Of a stretch of DNA of 40,269 nt, positions 16,501 through 23,970 are shown in pieces. Position 1 is the first letter of the stretch, and the number at the start of each line of letters is the position of its first letter. The stretch comes from an uncultured Chloroflexota bacterium (GTDB lineage Bacteria; Chloroflexota; Anaerolineae; Anaerolineales; Villigracilaceae). The notes beneath the pieces were generated by a model that was given only the letters and a program-made list of their open reading frames with translations, did no database searches and was not told the DNA's origin. The position numbers were made by a program, and so were the translations under genes. The stretch is from contig CAADGT010000134.1 of NCBI GenBank assembly GCA_900696595.1, positions 1 to 40,269 of the forward strand, given 5' to 3'.

Positions 16501-17496
16501 ATGACAACAATTAATCAACCCTCCCAGGAAAAGCCGGATTTGTTGGTGGTCAAAAATTTAACGAAATATTTCCCGGTTCGCTCCGGGCTTCTTCAGCGAG
16601 TCACTGCCTGGGTGCAGGCTGTGGACAAGGTCAGTTTTTCCGTAAAATATGGAGAAACGCTTGGCATGGTGGGCGAATCCGGCTGCGGCAAAACCACCAT
16701 TGGGCGCGCCATTTTGCGGCTGATCGAGCCGACCGCCGGCGAAGTGTACTTCGACGGCGAAGATATCCTTACAATGCGCAGCCAGTCGCTAAAAGCCATG
16801 CGCCGCGACATGCAGATCATCTTCCAGGACCCCTACGCCTCGCTCAACCCGCGCATGCCCATCGGCGAATCAGTGATGGAGGGCTTGCAGATTCACAAGA
16901 TCGGGCACCCCAAAGAACGCTGGGAGATCGCCGTCAACATGCTCAAGAAAGTGGGACTCGAGGAATATCACGCCCGCCGCTACCCGCATGAATTCTCCGG
17001 CGGACAGCGCCAGCGCATCGGCATCGCCCGCGCCCTGGCGTTGAACCCCAAATTCATCGTCTGCGACGAGCCGGTCTCCGCGCTCGACGTTTCCATCCAG
17101 TCGCAGGTCTTGAACATCCTCAAAGACTTGCAGAAGGAATTCGGGCTGACCTTTCTCTTCATCGCCCACAACCTGAGCGTGGTCGAGCATATCTCCGACC
17201 GCGTGGCGGTCATGTACCTCGGCAAGATGGTCGAGTTGACCGATCGCGAATCGCTGTACCGCGAGCCGCTTCATCCCTACACCCGCGCGCTCCTCTCCGC
17301 CATCCCCATCCCGCACCCGAACGTCAAGCGCGAACGCACCATCCTCAAGGGCGACGTTCCCAGCCCGCTCAACCCGCCCAAAGGCTGCCGCTTTCACACC
17401 CGCTGCCCGATCGCGATCGCCAAATGCTCGCAGGAAGAACCGGAGTTCAAGGAAATCAAATCCGGTCACTGGGCGGCGTGCTGGCTGGCTGAATAA
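16501..17496 (+). CDS. Peptide ABC transporter ATP-binding protein (DppF/OppF type)
   Basis: 331 residues. Walker [13 protein letters not shown]-loop [14 protein letters not shown], signature [15 protein letters not shown], Walker [16 protein letters not shown]-loop FIAHNLS, and Cys-rich C-terminus ([12 protein letters not shown]). It is the last gene of the second importer operon, followed by two terminator-like hairpins. The ribosome-binding site is weak, with no clear GGAG before ATG 16501. Strongly similar to the gene at 1210, as expected for paralogous importers. Confidence 0.93.
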   Translation: MTTINQPSQEKPDLLVVKNLTKYFPVRSGLLQRVTAWVQAVDKVSFSVKYGETLGMVGESGCGKTTIGRAILRLIEPTAGEVYFDGEDILTMRSQSLKAMRRDMQIIFQDPYASLNPRMPIGESVMEGLQIHKIGHPKERWEIAVNMLKKVGLEEYHARRYPHEFSGGQRQRIGIARALALNPKFIVCDEPVSALDVSIQSQVLNILKDLQKEFGLTFLFIAHNLSVVEHISDRVAVMYLGKMVELTDRESLYREPLHPYTRALLSAIPIPHPNVKRERTILKGDVPSPLNPPKGCRFHTRCPIAIAKCSQEEPEFKEIKSGHWAACWLAE

Positions 17497-17500
17497 AGCG

Positions 17501-17523
17501 CGGCAATTTTCAAATTGCCGTTT
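17501..17523 (+). terminator. Short terminator-like hairpin
   Basis: CGGCAATTT-TC-AAATTGCCG followed by only TTT, directly after the stop of the last importer gene. A GCGGGG/CCCCGC hairpin (17526-17551) and a stronger terminator follow. Confidence 0.5.
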
Positions 17524-17554
17524 GCGCGGGGTAATATACAAATCGCCCCGCATA

Positions 17555-17586
17555 AAACAGAGACCGCGCAAGCGGTCTCTGTTTTT
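17555..17586 (+). terminator. Intrinsic terminator of the second importer operon
   Basis: AAACAGAGACCGC, loop GCAA, GCGGTCTCTGTTT plus further Ts: a 13-bp stem with a tetraloop and T-tract. Confidence 0.88.
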
Positions 17587-17633
17587 GATATCGCATGTAG
17601 GCTCTCTGGGAATTGCCGTAATTAAAACCTTTT

Positions 17634-17744
17634 GGACACGGATACTTCGACATGCTCAGTACAAGCTTCACGGACAACCCGGACAAAACACGGATTTTTT
17701 AAAAATTCCTTCCGTGAGATTCCGTGAAATCCGTCTTATCCGTG
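17634..17744. repeat. Palindromic interspersed repeat built of CACGGA / TCCGTG
   Basis: The left half carries CACGGA at 17637, 17669 and 17689. The right half carries TCCGTG at 17711, 17721 and 17739 and TCCGTC at 17730; the centre TTTTTTAAAAA joins them, giving a long imperfect palindrome. A CTTCGACATGCTCAGTACAAG segment (17645-17665) resembles a second motif seen in altered form at 33693 (CTTCGATAAACTCAGCGCAA). No coding frame covers it. It fills the gap between the terminator and the promoter of the orphan binding protein. Confidence 0.55.
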
Positions 17745-17808
17745 CGCCGAATCACGGCAAGTCTTAAAGACCTCGCATGTATTTTTATATTGGACGGGAT
17801 GATATAGT

Positions 17809-17814
17809 TATAAT
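17809..17814 (+). promoter_or_regulatory. -10 element of the orphan binding-protein gene
   Basis: TATAAT six bases before ATG 17821, which opens a short leader frame, and 35 bases before the GTG of the binding protein. No good -35 hexamer is seen at 16-18 bases. Confidence 0.45.
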
Positions 17815-17820
17815 TGACGG

Positions 17821-17853
17821 ATGAATCAAACCCATGCAGGCAGGACAACGTGA
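17821..17853 (+). CDS. Possible 10-codon leader peptide overlapping the next start
   Basis: ATG 17821 opens MNQTHAGRTT and its TGA (17851-17853) overlaps the GTG (17850) of the following lipoprotein gene. With TATAAT only six bases upstream it could be translated from a leaderless mRNA and couple translation of the downstream gene. It may be fortuitous. Confidence 0.3.
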   Translation: MNQTHAGRTT

Positions 17854-19772
17854 AAAAAACTTCCATCCCATATTGGCTGTTCCTACTCCTCTTCCTCATC
17901 CCCGCTTGCCTCGGCTTGCAGGATGGAACTGAAACCCCGGCCCCGACTCCCAATTTGGATTCCACGCCGACCCCGCAAGCATCCCCCGACGACGGGATCG
18001 TCGTCTGCATGGGACAGGAACCAAACAGCCTGTATCCCTTCGGCGAATTGAACACCGCCGCGCGCAACGTGCTTGCCGCCATCTACGACGGTCCCATTGA
18101 CAATGTGGGCTACGAATATCAACCCGTTATCCTGACCCAACTGCCCTCGCTCGAAAACGGCGACGCGCAAATCGTAAAAATTGCAGCGCAGTCCGGCGAT
18201 TCAGTGTTGGACGCCGGAGGAAACCTGATCGAATTGACGCCCGGCTCGCGCATTCGCCCTGCGGGTTGCCGCAACGACGACTGCGCCGTCGCCTACGACG
18301 GCGTTACGACAATCGAAATGGATCAAATGATCGTCGCCTTCCGCCTGCGCCCCGACCTCGCCTGGTCGGACGGCGCGCCGCTAACCGCCGACGATTCCAT
18401 CTACTCCTTTGAACTGCAACGCGAAGCGGACGCCGACGACTATCTCATCCAACGCACGCAATCCTACGAAGCCGCCGACGCGCAAACCCTGCAATGGTTC
18501 GGCGTCCCCGGCTTCATCGATTCGACCTACTTCCTCAACTTCTGGCAGCCCGCGCCGCGTCACGCCTGGAGCGAATTTCCCGCAGACCAACTGCCCGACG
18601 TGGACGTATCCTCGCGCGAACCGATCGGATGGGGCCCCTACGCGATCAAAGAATGGATACCGGGGGAAGCAATCACGCTCGAAAAGAATCCCCATTACTT
18701 CCGGATTCGAGACGGCTACCCCAGGACCGAAACGATCCGCATCCGCTTCATCCCCGACCCGGACACTGCCCTGTCCGAGATGATCGCGGGCCGCTGCGAC
18801 CTGATCGAACCTACTTTGAATCTCGAAAACCACGTCGGTTTGCTCAAGAAAATGCAGGACGCGGAAGAGGCGCGCATGTTCGCCGCGACCGGCATGAGCA
18901 TGGAATGGCTCGGCTTCAGTCTTGCCCACGCCTCATACGACAACGGATACGACGTCGGCAGAGACAGGCAGAACTTCTTCGCCGACACCTATACGCGGCA
19001 GGGAATCGCCTACTGCCTGGATCGGGGGACGGTCGCAGCCAGTGTCCTCTACAACCTGACGGACGTCCCCGCGACCTACCTGCCGTCGAACCATCCCGCA
19101 TTCAATTCGGACGCTTCCCCCATCCCTTATGACCCGCAGATCGGCGTCTCACTACTTGAGCAGGCGGGCTGGCGGGACACGGACGAAGACCCTTCCACGC
19201 CGCGCCGCGCCGTCAATGTAAAAAACGTGGCGTATAACACGCCGTTGCTTCTGAAATACCAAACCACATCCACCGCCCAGCGCAGGCAGGTGACCGCCAT
19301 CTTAGAACGCTCGCTTGCCGAATGTGGCATCGGCCTCGAAATCGAATTTGTCCCGCCCAACGATCTTTACGCTCCGGGTCCCGACGGACCGCTTTTCGGA
19401 AGGCAGTTTGACCTTGCCCAATACGCTTTGGGCGCAGAGGGAAGCGAACCCCCCTGCGGCTGGTTCACGAGCGACGGGATTCCCTCCGAATCCAATTCGT
19501 GGTCGGGGTCGAATATCACCGGATATCGCAACGCCGACTATGACCAAGCCTGCCGCGCGGCGCAGTTTTCCATGCGGGAGGATTCCGCCTACCTGGCGTC
19601 ATATCGCCAGACCCAGATCATTCTTGCGGAGGGACTCCCCGCCATCCCGTTATATTCGCGCCTGCGCATCGCCGCCGCCCGTCCCGACCTGTGCGGATTC
19701 GATCTCGATCCTTCAGCAAACGCGCTATGGAATGTCGAAGCGTTCGAGATCTCCGCCGCCTGTCAAAACTGA
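17850..19772 (+). CDS. Orphan ABC substrate-binding lipoprotein (SBP_bac_5, canonical order)
   Basis: 640 residues from GTG 17850 (AGGA upstream); a lipoprotein signal peptide ends LFLIPAC (Cys20), followed by a Pro/Thr-rich spacer. Domains are in normal order: GQEPNSLYPF (about 55), LPSLENG (98), LAWSDGAPLTADD (170), GWGPYAIKEWIPGE (260), then the second lobe YTRQGIAYCLDRG (381), YDPQIGVSLLEQAGW (427), AECGIGLEIEF (490) and LPAIPLYSR (596). Nearly every landmark has a counterpart in the permuted protein at 11248, so the two are close relatives. No permeases accompany it; it may deliver ligand to the importer encoded just upstream. Confidence 0.9.
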   Translation: MKKTSIPYWLFLLLFLIPACLGLQDGTETPAPTPNLDSTPTPQASPDDGIVVCMGQEPNSLYPFGELNTAARNVLAAIYDGPIDNVGYEYQPVILTQLPSLENGDAQIVKIAAQSGDSVLDAGGNLIELTPGSRIRPAGCRNDDCAVAYDGVTTIEMDQMIVAFRLRPDLAWSDGAPLTADDSIYSFELQREADADDYLIQRTQSYEAADAQTLQWFGVPGFIDSTYFLNFWQPAPRHAWSEFPADQLPDVDVSSREPIGWGPYAIKEWIPGEAITLEKNPHYFRIRDGYPRTETIRIRFIPDPDTALSEMIAGRCDLIEPTLNLENHVGLLKKMQDAEEARMFAATGMSMEWLGFSLAHASYDNGYDVGRDRQNFFADTYTRQGIAYCLDRGTVAASVLYNLTDVPATYLPSNHPAFNSDASPIPYDPQIGVSLLEQAGWRDTDEDPSTPRRAVNVKNVAYNTPLLLKYQTTSTAQRRQVTAILERSLAECGIGLEIEFVPPNDLYAPGPDGPLFGRQFDLAQYALGAEGSEPPCGWFTSDGIPSESNSWSGSNITGYRNADYDQACRAAQFSMREDSAYLASYRQTQIILAEGLPAIPLYSRLRIAAARPDLCGFDLDPSANALWNVEAFEISAACQN

Positions 19773-19875
19773 TTGGAGAACGCCGCCTGAATCTTGCTAT
19801 AATTCAAACAGTTTTGTCGGGTTTGAATCCGAACCCGGAATTATTGCGCGCTCATCCTTTCATCGGCAGGTCATC

Positions 19876-20958
19876 ATGATTCGCAATCTTTTGCTTGTGG
19901 ACGATCAACGCGACATCCTGCGCCTTCTGCATTCCACGCTGGATACGCTCAAGAACAAGGATATCCAGGTCTTCGAAGCCCAATCGGGGGAGGAGGCTCT
20001 GCTCGAATCGTCGCGCCGCAACATTGACATGCTGGTCTCCGACTACAAACTGCCGGGCATGACCGGCGTGGAATTGATGCACAAGGTGCGCGCCCGTCAC
20101 GCCGAAGTGAAGGTGATCTTCATTACCGGCATGACCGAGCGCAAGATGCGCGACGAAATGCTCAACTCCGGCGCGTTCGCCATCTTCGACAAACCCATTC
20201 CGATCGCCGATTTTCTCGATTCAGTCGAACGCGGCTTGGGCCTCGTCCAAACCATCTTTCCGCCTGAAATAGCCGCCTCCGGCGCGGGGGACGAACCGCA
20301 GCAAGCCCGGCTCTCGGACCTGCTCGCCAACTTCCGGCAGGATTTCAACGCCGACGCGGTCTTCCTGCTCAACGAACGCGGCTTGATCAATGCCCGCACA
20401 GGCAGCCTGCACGACCCGAGCATGGAGGTCTCGCTCATCTCCACCCTGATGGCGATCCACAGCACGAGTCTGAAAGTCGCGAAGCACAATCACCAGGAAT
20501 CCATCGAGTCGTATCACGTCTTCAACGGCGGCGACCATGATTTATTGTTCCTCCCGGTCACGCCGTTGTACGCGCTTCTTGTGGCTGGAAAGGGACTGGC
20601 GGACGAGGATCAGATTCTCGACTCAGTGCGCGGGTTGATTTCCCTGCGCGCGCAGGTCGTCAAGGCGCTGGCTTCGATGGGCGTGACCGGCGAATTGAAG
20701 TTCAAATCTCAGCCAGCGGCGGCTCCGCCCGCGCCGACGGTTCCCAGGAAAAACACCGACCGGCTCGCCAAAGCGATTCCCGCGCCGGAGATGGAAGCCC
20801 TGCTCAAAGACGCCGCCGATGAAAAAGCGAAGAAGACCTCCGCCGACGATTTCTGGGACGAAGCCGCGCAGGACCTCGGCAGGAAATCGCTCAACCCCGA
20901 AGTGATCTCGCTCGAAGAAGCGAAAAAGATGGGGCTTATCCCCGGCGGCGACAAATAG
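19876..20958 (+). CDS. Response regulator with C-terminal roadblock/LC7-like domain
   Basis: 360 residues. The receiver domain (1-125) has acidic D9/D10 (LLVDDQ), phospho-acceptor D56 (VSDYKLPG), T85 (IFITGMTE) and K106 (FDKP). There is no DNA-binding domain; residues about 145-270 (DAVFLLNERGLINARTG onward) resemble roadblock/LC7 modules that bind small GTPases or dimerise. The tail (about 290-360) is Ala/Lys-rich and ends EEAKKMGLIPGG, probably disordered. ATG 19876 opens the receiver domain directly. A TATAAT (19798-19803) upstream may be its promoter, and a CGGGTT/AACCCG hairpin lies in the leader. No histidine kinase gene is adjacent. The C-terminal assignment is moderate. Confidence 0.82.
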   Translation: MIRNLLLVDDQRDILRLLHSTLDTLKNKDIQVFEAQSGEEALLESSRRNIDMLVSDYKLPGMTGVELMHKVRARHAEVKVIFITGMTERKMRDEMLNSGAFAIFDKPIPIADFLDSVERGLGLVQTIFPPEIAASGAGDEPQQARLSDLLANFRQDFNADAVFLLNERGLINARTGSLHDPSMEVSLISTLMAIHSTSLKVAKHNHQESIESYHVFNGGDHDLLFLPVTPLYALLVAGKGLADEDQILDSVRGLISLRAQVVKALASMGVTGELKFKSQPAAAPPAPTVPRKNTDRLAKAIPAPEMEALLKDAADEKAKKTSADDFWDEAAQDLGRKSLNPEVISLEEAKKMGLIPGGDK

Positions 20959-20983
20959 AAGTGTGATACAATTTTGCCCGCAC

Positions 20984-21057
20984 TGGGGCATGGTGCAATG
21001 GCAGCACACCAGCCTTTGGAGCTGTGGATCTTGGTTCGAATCCAGGTGCCCCAGCCA
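20984..21057 (+). tRNA. tRNA-Gln (anticodon TTG)
   Basis: Acceptor TGGGGCA pairs with TGCCCCA, the D-arm is GTGC/GCAC, the anticodon loop is CTTTGGA with TTG at 34-36, and the T-arm is CTTGG-TTCGAAT-CCAGG. The discriminator is G, and the CCA end is encoded (21055-21057). The outermost anticodon-stem pair looks like a C-T mismatch. A GATACAAT -10-like element lies just upstream. Confidence 0.9.
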
Positions 21058-21092
21058 GGAAGGTCCGCGCAGGCGGACGAACCGACCGAACG

Positions 21093-21136
21093 GGATTTGC
21101 CGCGGAGGAACTCACGACCGCGCAAATCCTGTTTTT
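21093..21136 (+). terminator. Terminator after tRNA-Gln
   Basis: GGATTTGC(C)GCGG and CCGCGCAAATCC form a 12-bp stem with one bulged C and a 12-base loop, followed by TGTTTTT. A smaller hairpin GTCCGC-GCAG-GCGGAC (21063-21078) precedes it. It ends about 15 bases before glmU. Confidence 0.7.
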
Positions 21137-21151
21137 ATCTGAGGTGACTCG

Positions 21152-22516
21152 ATGAAAATTAGCGCCATCCTTCTCGCCGCAGGACAAGGCACACGCATGA
21201 AGTCGTCCCTCCCGAAAGTGTTGCATCCAGTGGCGGGCAAACCGATGATCTGGCATGCCCTGCGGGCGGTTGCGACATCCACTACGGAGAAGCCAGTCGT
21301 GGTGATCGGCCACGGCGCGGACGAAGTAAAAGGCTACTTGGGCGAATCCGCTCAAACGGTCCGACAGGAGCCGCAATTGGGGACGGGTCACGCCGTCATG
21401 GCGGCGGAAAATCTGCTCAGGGGAAGATCCGATCTGGTCGTTGTTTGTTATGCGGATATGCCCCTGTTGCGGGGCGAAACGCTTCAAAAACTCGTCGAAA
21501 CGCAAAAACAAAATAAAGGACCAATGTCTTTGTTGACGGTGGTTGCCGACGACCCGCGCGGGTTTGGGCGCATTGTCCGGGGCAGGGATGGGACGGTGTC
21601 CGCCATCGTCGAGGAATATGTTGCCACGCCGGAACAGTTGCAGATCAAAGAATTGAACGTGGGCGGGTATTGCTTCGATGCAAAGTGGTTGTGGGAGGCG
21701 TTGAAGCGCATTCCAAAAAACCCGAAGAAGGGCGAATATTACCTGACCGACACGGTTGAACTTGCCGTGAAGGACGGCTTGTCCGTCCATGCGACCGCGA
21801 TGGACGATCTTGAGGAAATCATCGGCGTGAATACGCGCGCGCATCTGGCGGAAGTGGAAGCCGCCATGCGCCGGCGCATCAACGAAGCGCACATGTTGAA
21901 CGGCGTGACGATGATTGACCCGGCTTCGTCCTACATCGAGGCGGATGTGAAGATAGGCAGGGACACTACGATCATGCCGAATACATATTTGCAGGGGAAG
22001 ACCGAGTTGGGCGAGGGGAACGTCGTCGGTCCGAACACGGTCGTCCGCGATACGAAGATCGGAAACGGATGTAAAATCCTCGCGTCTGTGCTGGAAGGCG
22101 CGACGCTCGAAAACGATGTGGACATGGGACCGTTTGCGCGTTTAAGAAAGGGCGCGCATCTGGGAAATCATGTCCACATGGGGAACTTCGGCGAGGTGAA
22201 GGATTCGCACCTTGCCGAGGGCGTGAAGATGGGGCATTTTTCCTACATCGGCAACGCGAAGATCGGCGCGAATACGAACATCGGGGCGGGGACGATCACC
22301 TGCAATTACGACGGCGAGAAGAAACACAACACCGAGATCGGCGCGGATGTCTTCATCGGTTCGGATACGATGCTGGTTGCGCCGCTCAAACTCGGCGACG
22401 GCTCGCGCACCGGCGCGGGCGCGGTGGTGACGAAGGACGTGCAGGAGGATACGCTCGTGGTGGGCATGCCCGCGCGCGCCATCCGCAAACTGGAACGGAA
22501 ATCGAAAAAGAAATAG
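21152..22516 (+). CDS. glmU: Bifunctional UDP-GlcNAc pyrophosphorylase / glucosamine-1-phosphate acetyltransferase
   Basis: 454 residues, standard length. It makes UDP-N-acetylglucosamine for cell-wall and surface polysaccharides. The N-terminal nucleotidyltransferase starts LLAAGQGTRMKS-LPKVLHP, with GTGHAV and YADMPLL (metal Asp). From about residue 250 the protein is a left-handed beta-helix of hexapeptide repeats (IGRDTTI, LGEGNVVGPN, IGANTNIGAGT) holding the acetyltransferase site, including His in GHFSYIGNAKIG and NYDGEKK. The start ATG has GAGGTGAC upstream. Next gene: cdd. A hairpin (22558-22575, CGACGCT/AGCGTCG) follows the stop. Confidence 0.97.
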   Translation: MKISAILLAAGQGTRMKSSLPKVLHPVAGKPMIWHALRAVATSTTEKPVVVIGHGADEVKGYLGESAQTVRQEPQLGTGHAVMAAENLLRGRSDLVVVCYADMPLLRGETLQKLVETQKQNKGPMSLLTVVADDPRGFGRIVRGRDGTVSAIVEEYVATPEQLQIKELNVGGYCFDAKWLWEALKRIPKNPKKGEYYLTDTVELAVKDGLSVHATAMDDLEEIIGVNTRAHLAEVEAAMRRRINEAHMLNGVTMIDPASSYIEADVKIGRDTTIMPNTYLQGKTELGEGNVVGPNTVVRDTKIGNGCKILASVLEGATLENDVDMGPFARLRKGAHLGNHVHMGNFGEVKDSHLAEGVKMGHFSYIGNAKIGANTNIGAGTITCNYDGEKKHNTEIGADVFIGSDTMLVAPLKLGDGSRTGAGAVVTKDVQEDTLVVGMPARAIRKLERKSKKK

Positions 22517-22557
22517 ACAGGCTCATCTGTATCTTTGCGTAAGAGGCTTCGCGAAGG

Positions 22558-22575
22558 CGACGCTCTCTAGCGTCG
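22558..22575 (+). other. Hairpin between glmU and cdd
   Basis: CGACGCT-CTCT-AGCGTCG, a 7-bp perfect stem without a T-tract, preceded by a GCTTCGCGAAGGC mini-hairpin. It may attenuate or stabilise the glmU transcript. Confidence 0.5.
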
Positions 22576-22628
22576 GCTTGACGCGATGCAGTGAAGTAGA
22601 TACCTGGCAGGAGAAAACAGACAGAACC

Positions 22629-23048
22629 ATGACGATCACAAAAGAAGAAAAACAATCCCTGATTGACCTGGCGAACGAGGCGCGCAGGCGCGCTTATGTC
22701 CCTTACTCCAACTACCCTGTCGGCGCGGCGCTACAGACGAAGACCGGGCGCATCTTCACGGGGGTGAACATCGAGAATGCCGCCTACCCGCAGACGATGT
22801 GCGCCGAACGCATCGCCATCTTCAAGGCGGTCTCCGAAGGCGAAAAGGAGTTTGAGGCAATTGCCGTAGTCACTAACAACGGCGGCTCGCCTTGCGGCGG
22901 ATGTCGGCAGGTGATGGCGGAGTTCGGCTTGGATACCATCGTCCTCTTCGGAAACGGAGAAGGGAAATTAACTTTTGAAACCACCGTGAATAACCTCCTC
23001 CCGGAAGCCTTTATCCCGGAACATTTGGCTGTGGATAATGAGGGTTGA
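22629..23048 (+). CDS. cdd: Cytidine deaminase
   Basis: 139 residues, typical of the homotetrameric enzyme that converts cytidine/deoxycytidine to uridine forms in pyrimidine salvage. Zinc and catalytic residues are Cys58-Ala-Glu60 (MCAERIA) and Cys89/Cys92 (SPCGGCRQ); substrate motif NIENAAYP. The ATG at 22629 is chosen because it starts the conserved helix; the nearest GGAG lies about 16 bases upstream, so initiation may be weak. Heptanucleotide repeats begin directly after the stop. Confidence 0.95.
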   Translation: MTITKEEKQSLIDLANEARRRAYVPYSNYPVGAALQTKTGRIFTGVNIENAAYPQTMCAERIAIFKAVSEGEKEFEAIAVVTNNGGSPCGGCRQVMAEFGLDTIVLFGNGEGKLTFETTVNNLLPEAFIPEHLAVDNEG

Positions 23049-23118
23049 GAATAGAGATTGGAGAGTAGAGAATAGAGATTGGAGAATAGAGAATAGAGAA
23101 TAGAGAGTAGAGAATAGT
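23049..23118. repeat. Heptanucleotide tandem array (TAGAGAA/TGGAGAA type)
   Basis: About ten degenerate 7-mers (TAGAGAT, TGGAGAG, TAGAGAA) in strict 7-base phase starting at the cdd stop codon. Resembles the short tandemly repeated repetitive (STRR) heptamers known from cyanobacteria. Confidence 0.85.
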
Positions 23119-23126
23119 AGTTTCTT

Positions 23127-23158
23127 CAATTACCAATTACCAATTACCATTACCAATC
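23127..23158. repeat. Heptanucleotide tandem array (CAATTAC type)
   Basis: Three perfect CAATTAC units and a degenerate tail, immediately before recO. The complement, TTGGTAA, is the unit found at 30752 and 31835. Confidence 0.8.
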
Positions 23159-23164
23159 CCCGCC

Positions 23165-23923
23165 ATGGCTGACTTCCATTCCTTCCGCGCATCTGCTGTC
23201 GTGCTTCGCCACTCGGAGTGGGGCGAGGCGGATCGTCTGATCACGCTTTACACGCGGGAACACGGCATGAAGCGCGCGCTGGCGAAGGGGGCAAGGAAGG
23301 TCGCGTCGCGCAAAGCCGGGCATCTCGAGCCGTTCACCCACGTCACGCTCCAACTTGCAAAGGGGCGCGACGTGCTTATCGTTACGCAGGTCGAAACTGT
23401 GAACGCTTATCTCCCCTTGCGCGACGATCTGATCAAAACCGCCCACGCCTCCTATGTCGTCGAATTGCTCCTGCGCTTTTCTTATGAAGACGAAGGGGCG
23501 AATCCTTCCATCTTCAGGCTATTGACCGAGACCCTCGCGCGGCTCGAAAAAGAGGACGACGCCTGGCTCCCGGTTCGATATTATGAAATGCGCCTGCTCG
23601 ACGCGGTGGGATTCCGCCCGCACCTCTTCGAGTGCGCGAACTGCGGGCGCGAAATTTTGCCCGAAGACCAGTTCTTCTCCTTTACAATCGGGGGTGTCGT
23701 CTGTCCGCGTTGCGGCGAGGGTCTGCCCAACCTTGCGGGGATTTCAGTGGAAACGCTCAAGTATTTGCGCCACTTCCAACGCTCCAGTTACAGGGAAGCC
23801 TCAAGAGCCAGACCCGGCCCCCAAGTTCGCAAAGAGGCGGAGGCGTTGATGCAAGGGTACTTTACCTATCTGCTCGAACGTCAATTGAACACCCCCGTTT
23901 TTTTGAAAAAAATCAAATCGTAA
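23165..23923 (+). CDS. recO: DNA repair protein RecO
   Basis: 252 residues. RecO loads RecA with RecF/RecR during recombinational repair. It has an N-terminal OB-fold (ASAVVLRHSEWGEADRLITLYT, GARKVASRKAGHLEPF) and a helical C-terminal domain with a four-Cys zinc site (CANC and CPRC). ATG 23165 fits the family N-terminus but is preceded by repeat sequence with no Shine-Dalgarno, so translation may depend on coupling or another mechanism. A terminator begins at its stop. Confidence 0.95.
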   Translation: MADFHSFRASAVVLRHSEWGEADRLITLYTREHGMKRALAKGARKVASRKAGHLEPFTHVTLQLAKGRDVLIVTQVETVNAYLPLRDDLIKTAHASYVVELLLRFSYEDEGANPSIFRLLTETLARLEKEDDAWLPVRYYEMRLLDAVGFRPHLFECANCGREILPEDQFFSFTIGGVVCPRCGEGLPNLAGISVETLKYLRHFQRSSYREASRARPGPQVRKEAEALMQGYFTYLLERQLNTPVFLKKIKS

Positions 23924-23948
23924 AACGCCCGCTCGCGCGGGGCGTTTT
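23922..23948. terminator. Bidirectional intrinsic terminator
   Basis: AAAACGCCC, loop of 9, GGGCGTTTT: it serves recO on the plus strand and the convergent flavoprotein gene (ending 23971) on the minus strand. Confidence 0.88.
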
Positions 23949-23970
23949 CGGTCGAAGAGTCTCCTTCCGC

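Noticed and set aside
23049-23158. Tandem repeats as a CRISPR array
   Set aside because: Unit length is 7 bases with no spacers, and no cas genes are present.
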